Source: Actinomycetes bacterium (GTDB lineage: Bacteria > Actinomycetota > Actinomycetes > Actinomycetales > Dermatophilaceae). From it: DNA of 15,285 bases. Numbering within the stretch: the stretch's first letter is position 1; every line of letters starts with the position of its first letter. The position numbers were made by a program, and so were the translations under genes. The notes beneath the pieces are model-generated. The model made no database searches. It was not told where the DNA came from and saw only the letters and a program-made list of their open reading frames with translations. The DNA lies in NCBI GenBank assembly GCA_023389095.1, contig JAEWFB010000025.1:1-15285 (forward strand), in the 5' to 3' direction. Positions 12,543-15,285 of this stretch are shown here, piece by piece.

Positions 12543-13664
12543 TCAGTCTGTCACCCGGTGGGGACGGCGCGGCCCCGGACGCGACGGCTGCTCCTCGCCG
12601 GCCACGGGCTCGCCGACGCGTCCGTGCTCCTCGAGCAGGCGCAGCAGGCCGTGCCCGTCGGGCGCCGAGAAGGTCTGCACGGTGCGGGCCGCCCACGGGC
12701 GCAGGGGCGCGTCGAGCTTGATCGGGTTGGACAGCACCTGCTCGGCCGGCGACAGCTGCCGGATGCAGATGGCGTCGACGCGGTCGGGGCGCGCCTCGGC
12801 GAACTCGGTGTAGAGCGCCGGGTCGTGCTGGCCGTCGTCGCCGACGAGCAGCCACGAGATGTCGGGGAAGTCGCGGGCCAGCCGGTGCAGGCAGGTGCGC
12901 TTGTGGTCCTGGCCGCTGCGGAACCAGCCGGTGTTGGTCGGGCCCCAGTCGGTGAGCATGAGCGGCCCGAGCGGGAACCCGTTCTCGACGAGGAACCGGT
13001 TGAGGGTCGAGGCCACGTTCCAGGCGCCGGTGGACACGTAGACGATCGGGGCGCCGGGGTGCGCCGACAGGATGCGGCGGTACATCGGCGCCATGCCGGC
13101 CACGGCGTGGCGGGCCTTCCCGCGCCGCACGAACGTGTTGAAGGCCGCGATCATCGGACGCGGCAGCATCGTCGTGATGACCGTGTCGTCGATGTCGCTG
13201 ACGATCCCGTGCGCCACCCCGTCGGCCACGATGAAGACGTCGGCCGCGACGGGGTCGGTGCCCTGGACCTCGACGAGCACCTGCTGCCAGCCCGGTTCGA
13301 GGCCGTGGTCGCGCGCGACGATGTCGACGTGGCCACCCCGGTCGGAGCGGCCGTACACCTCACGGTCGCCGGCCGTGACCTTGACCGGGACGCCCGTGGC
13401 CGGCGAGGTGATGAAGGCCCGCCACCCCCGGTCGTAGCGGGCCGGGCTGAGCGCGCCGGTGGCGTCCTGACGCGCCTCGGGGCCCTCGGTCTGCTCGCGC
13501 CCCTTGCGCCCCAGCAGGATTCGTGCATAGACGCGCACGAACGACGACGACCCGTAGCCGACGTGGGTGATGACGCGGTTGCCCCAGCCGCGACCGCGCA
13601 GCACGCGCTCGATCTGCTCGTGGACGGTGTCCTCGATGATGGCGGCCGCGTGCGGTCGGGACAT
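12543..13664 (-). CDS. App1-type (DUF2183) phosphatase-domain protein
   Basis: A 373-aa protein with the catalytic domain named after yeast App1, a phosphatidate phosphatase of the HAD-like superfamily. The N-terminal part (about 25-145) is beta-rich and ends in ADVFIVADGVAHGIV. The catalytic signature SDIDDTV lies at 156-162, with D157 and D159 as expected nucleophile and acid/base. Further HAD-like elements are YVSTGAWN (209-216), HKRTCLHRL with the conserved lysine near 255, and LLVGDDGQHDPALY (272-285) as the acidic metal-binding loop. There is no membrane helix or signal peptide. The bacterial substrate is unknown; lipid phosphate is inference. ATG 13664 is preceded by TAGGGT-N6, a leaderless-type start. 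The final 25 residues are basic and Pro-rich. It is the first gene of an operon with the DNA glycosylase. Confidence 0.9.
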   Translation of the reverse strand: MSRPHAAAIIEDTVHEQIERVLRGRGWGNRVITHVGYGSSSFVRVYARILLGRKGREQTEGPEARQDATGALSPARYDRGWRAFITSPATGVPVKVTAGDREVYGRSDRGGHVDIVARDHGLEPGWQQVLVEVQGTDPVAADVFIVADGVAHGIVSDIDDTVITTMLPRPMIAAFNTFVRRGKARHAVAGMAPMYRRILSAHPGAPIVYVSTGAWNVASTLNRFLVENGFPLGPLMLTDWGPTNTGWFRSGQDHKRTCLHRLARDFPDISWLLVGDDGQHDPALYTEFAEARPDRVDAICIRQLSPAEQVLSNPIKLDAPLRPWAARTVQTFSAPDGHGLLRLLEEHGRVGEPVAGEEQPSRPGPRRPHRVTD

Positions 13665-13670
13665 GACCCG

Positions 13671-13676
13671 ACCCTA
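13671..13676 (-). promoter_or_regulatory. Putative -10 element (TAGGGT) of the app1-fpg operon
   Basis: On the minus strand TAGGGT is followed by exactly 6 nt (CGGGTC) and ATG at 13664. It is identical in hexamer and spacing to the site before the ydcF leader. No Shine-Dalgarno exists between it and the ATG, supporting a leaderless transcript. Confidence 0.5.
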
Positions 13677-13773
13677 CCCGGCGCGGTCGGGGCTTCGGTG
13701 CGCCCGTGCCGTGGTGTCGGGGGGCCGGTGGTCACGTCGTGGACGACGGCGCGCGCCCGGCGCCGTCCGGGGG

Positions 13774-13779
13774 TTACAT
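13774..13779 (+). promoter_or_regulatory. Possible -10 element (TTACAT) of the GNAT gene
   Basis: TTACAT ends 7 nt before GTG 13787. It overlaps the alternative ATG 13778, so both cannot hold at once: if this is the -10, translation starts at 13787. No -35 is evident in the GC-rich DNA upstream; the rest of the 122-bp divergent gap shows nothing else I can support. Confidence 0.3.
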
Positions 13780-13786
13780 GGGGCGC

Positions 13787-14422
13787 GTGCACCCGATCGC
13801 CTCCGCCCTGTCCAGCGCCGCCACGGGAGAGTTCCCCGACGTCGACGGCGCCTGGCGCCGCGTCGAGCCCTGGCGCGAGGGCATCGAGGGCGTCATCGCC
13901 TTCACCGGCCACGCCGTGCTCGCCATCGGCGGCGACGTCCGCGACGACGACGTCGACGCGCTGGGTGCCGACGGCTTCGGCGGCGCGAGCAACCCCCGCG
14001 TCGTCTCGGCGCTCGCCGCAGGCGGCTGGATCGACTCGCTCGACGTCGTCCTCGTCGCGCGCGGCCGCGGCGGCGAACCCACCCTCGTGCCGCGCAGCGA
14101 CCTGCGCAACCATCCCCGGGCCGAGCACGCCACCGTCGTGCGCAGCAGCGTGCGCACGTTCGGGTACGCCGAGGCCCGCGACAAGACCCTCGTGACACTC
14201 TCCCGCGGGCTCGGCGGGCTGCACGAGGTCGGTGTCGAGACCGACCCCGACCAGCAGCGTTCCGGCACCGAGGTCGTGCGAGACAGCCTGACGCTCGTGG
14301 CGCAGGACGAGGTCGTCGTCGCGACGTGCGCCCCGGGCAACGCACGAGCGCTGCGGGCTTTCCTGTCAGCGGGTTTCGAACCTGTGGCATCGGTCCAGTT
14401 GTGGCGGCCCGAGCGCGGCTGA
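13787..14422 (+). CDS. GNAT-family N-acetyltransferase-like protein
   Basis: A 211-aa protein whose C-terminal half follows the GNAT plan: LHEVGVETDPDQQRSGTEVVRDSLTLV (145-171) as beta4/alpha3 with the acetyl-CoA loop, then VVVATCAPGNARALRAFLSAGFEPV (177-200), the familiar N-A-x-x-L-x-A-F-L-x-x-G-F ending. The N-terminal half (GVIAFTGHAVLAIGGDVRDDDVDALG and following) is an actinobacterial extension I do not recognise. The pyrophosphate loop is abnormal: QRSGTE replaces the usual Q/R-x-x-G-x-G/A and the helix start looks about two residues short, so acetyl-CoA binding is uncertain. The start could be GTG 13787 (chosen, given the -10-like TTACAT) or ATG 13778, three codons upstream. It is divergent from the App1-like gene. 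Substrate unknown. Confidence 0.82.
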   Translation: MHPIASALSSAATGEFPDVDGAWRRVEPWREGIEGVIAFTGHAVLAIGGDVRDDDVDALGADGFGGASNPRVVSALAAGGWIDSLDVVLVARGRGGEPTLVPRSDLRNHPRAEHATVVRSSVRTFGYAEARDKTLVTLSRGLGGLHEVGVETDPDQQRSGTEVVRDSLTLVAQDEVVVATCAPGNARALRAFLSAGFEPVASVQLWRPERG

Positions 14423-14432
14423 ACGGCCCGCC

Positions 14433-14479
14433 GATCCTGGACGACGGGTTGGCGCGACCCGGGACTCCGTGATCGGATC
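14433..14479 (+). terminator. Possible nested weak hairpin after the GNAT gene
   Basis: GATCC (14433-14437) can pair with GGATC (14475-14479), enclosing CGGGT (14445-14449) and ACCCG (14457-14461) around a 7-nt loop. It lies in the 62-bp gap between two same-strand genes and lacks a T-tract. Recorded as the only structure in that gap. Confidence 0.22.
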
Positions 14480-14484
14480 TCCCG

Positions 14485-15285
14485 GTGGACACCGCCGACC
14501 GCAGCTTCAGCCCAGAGGCACGACTCCGGCACGCCCGCACCCGCATCTGGCCGGTCCTCCCCCTCGCGGCGGCCGCCTGGTGGGTGGTGGGCGCGCTGCC
14601 GTGGATCGTCGACGGCCTCGGCGCCTCCTCACCTCGGTACTGGGTCGCCGACGCGGTCACCGGTGAGGCGAGCGGGGGCTACACCACCCTCCTGCCGTTC
14701 CGCACCGTCTTCCTGCCGCTGCTGGTCGCGCTGACCGTCGTCGGGGGCGCAGCAGCCGGGCTCTCGGTGCGGTGGGTGCGGCGAGACACCGGACGCCCGG
14801 TCCTGGCCGGGATCGCCTCTGCCGTGGGTGCGCTCGCGGCCATCGCGTACACCGTGGCCCAGTCCGCGGGGGCCACCCGCCAGCTCGGCAGCGACTTCGA
14901 CCAGGACAGCCGGGTGCTGCTCGGCGTTGCAGCGGTCGCCGTCGCGGGCGGCGTGCTCGGTCTCCTGCTCGGGTGGTGCCTGGCCTCCGGGCGACCCGTG
15001 CCGGCTGCCCTCGCGAGCGCCCCCGTCGCGGTCGCCGCCGGCGCGTGGACCACGCGCCTCGTCGTCGTGGCGCTCGGTTCGGACGACGCCGGGTCGGTCG
15101 TGCAGTGGACCTCGGCCGCCACCGTCGGCCTCGTGGTCGGCGTCGGCCTGGCACGCCTCGACACGACCACCGCCCGACGCGTGGGCACGTGGGCCGCGGT
15201 CACGGCGGTCGTCGTCGCGGCGCAGGCGGCGCTCACGGCGTTCGAGCACCTCGCCGCCCGGTTGCGCGCCGGGGTGGGCCTGCCG
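14485..15285 (+). CDS. Multi-pass membrane protein, 3' end beyond the window
   Basis: From GTG 14485 the frame is open for all 267 codons to the window edge. The product begins with a short polar stretch (VDTADRSFSPEARLRHARTRI) and then alternates hydrophobic helices (near 22-45, 74-95, 105-125, 145-168, 175-200, 212-230 and 235-255) with short charged loops such as RWVRRDTGRP and SAGATRQLGSDFDQDSR. This is a polytopic inner-membrane pattern. I see no transporter, enzyme or sensor motif and do not recognise the family. There is no Shine-Dalgarno at the start; TCGGAT lies 6 nt upstream, a poor match to the leaderless -10 pattern. The protein could be longer at its C-terminus, where any soluble domain would lie. 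Confidence 0.75.
   Translation, partial: MDTADRSFSPEARLRHARTRIWPVLPLAAAAWWVVGALPWIVDGLGASSPRYWVADAVTGEASGGYTTLLPFRTVFLPLLVALTVVGGAAAGLSVRWVRRDTGRPVLAGIASAVGALAAIAYTVAQSAGATRQLGSDFDQDSRVLLGVAAVAVAGGVLGLLLGWCLASGRPVPAALASAPVAVAAGAWTTRLVVVALGSDDAGSVVQWTSAATVGLVVGVGLARLDTTTARRVGTWAAVTAVVVAAQAALTAFEHLAARLRAGVGLP

Noticed and set aside
1..15285. Search for tRNA, rRNA, transposase ends, CRISPR arrays or prophage genes
   Set aside because: No cloverleaf with anticodon stem, no rRNA-like segment, no inverted-repeat-bounded transposase and no regular direct-repeat array could be seen by eye.

Overview
The window is very GC-rich, with strong third-position G/C bias and many GTG starts. Together with actinobacterial versions of several genes (a fused-type acyl-CoA carboxylase C-terminus, an Fpg/Nei glycosylase ending in a LADRRMSKLLK-type tail, a YtrA-like GntR regulator paired with a DUF1648 membrane protein), this points to a chromosome of a high-GC Actinomycetota. 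An Intrasporangiaceae-like member is my guess. I see no rRNA, tRNA, CRISPR array, transposase, phage gene or plasmid function, so it reads as ordinary core or near-core chromosome.

Layout, left to right. Positions 2-631 (+) hold the C-terminus of a carboxyltransferase, facing an Old Yellow Enzyme flavin oxidoreductase (725-1798, -) across an 18-bp perfect inverted repeat. A YdcF/DUF218 membrane protein (1992-3026, -) is divergent from a two-gene acyl-CoA operon on the + strand: an isomerase-type crotonase (3164-3997) and an acyl-CoA synthetase (3994-5520), overlapping by 4 nt. The minus strand then carries a small helical protein of unknown function (5562-6026), an AAA-type ATPase with a winged-helix tail (6125-7345) and pyridoxal kinase (7563-8411), which ends in a clear intrinsic terminator. 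Divergent from pdxY are a GntR regulator (8466-8816) and its DUF1648 membrane partner (8818-9792), followed by a rhodanese (9864-10184) and a CD225/dispanin-like membrane protein (10203-10799). The minus strand resumes with a lipoprotein (10816-11592), an Fpg/Nei DNA glycosylase (11678-12538) and an App1-type phosphatase (12543-13664); the last two form an operon. A GNAT acetyltransferase (13787-14422, +) and a membrane protein cut by the window end (14485-15285, +) close the window.

The strongest pattern outside the genes is a recurring leaderless-promoter arrangement: a -10-like hexamer (TAGGGT, TAGCCT, CATAAT, CAGGAT or CACGAT) placed 6 or 7 nt before an ATG or GTG in front of at least six transcription units. 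The best single regulatory site is a perfect dyad, TAGTTCTA-N7-TAGAACTA, covering the -10 and start codon of the GntR gene and lying over the likely -35 region of divergent pdxY. I found no convincing undescribed multi-gene system. The most open questions are the ATPase with its unknown partner, the pdxY/GntR shared operator, and an 18-codon upstream ORF before ydcF.
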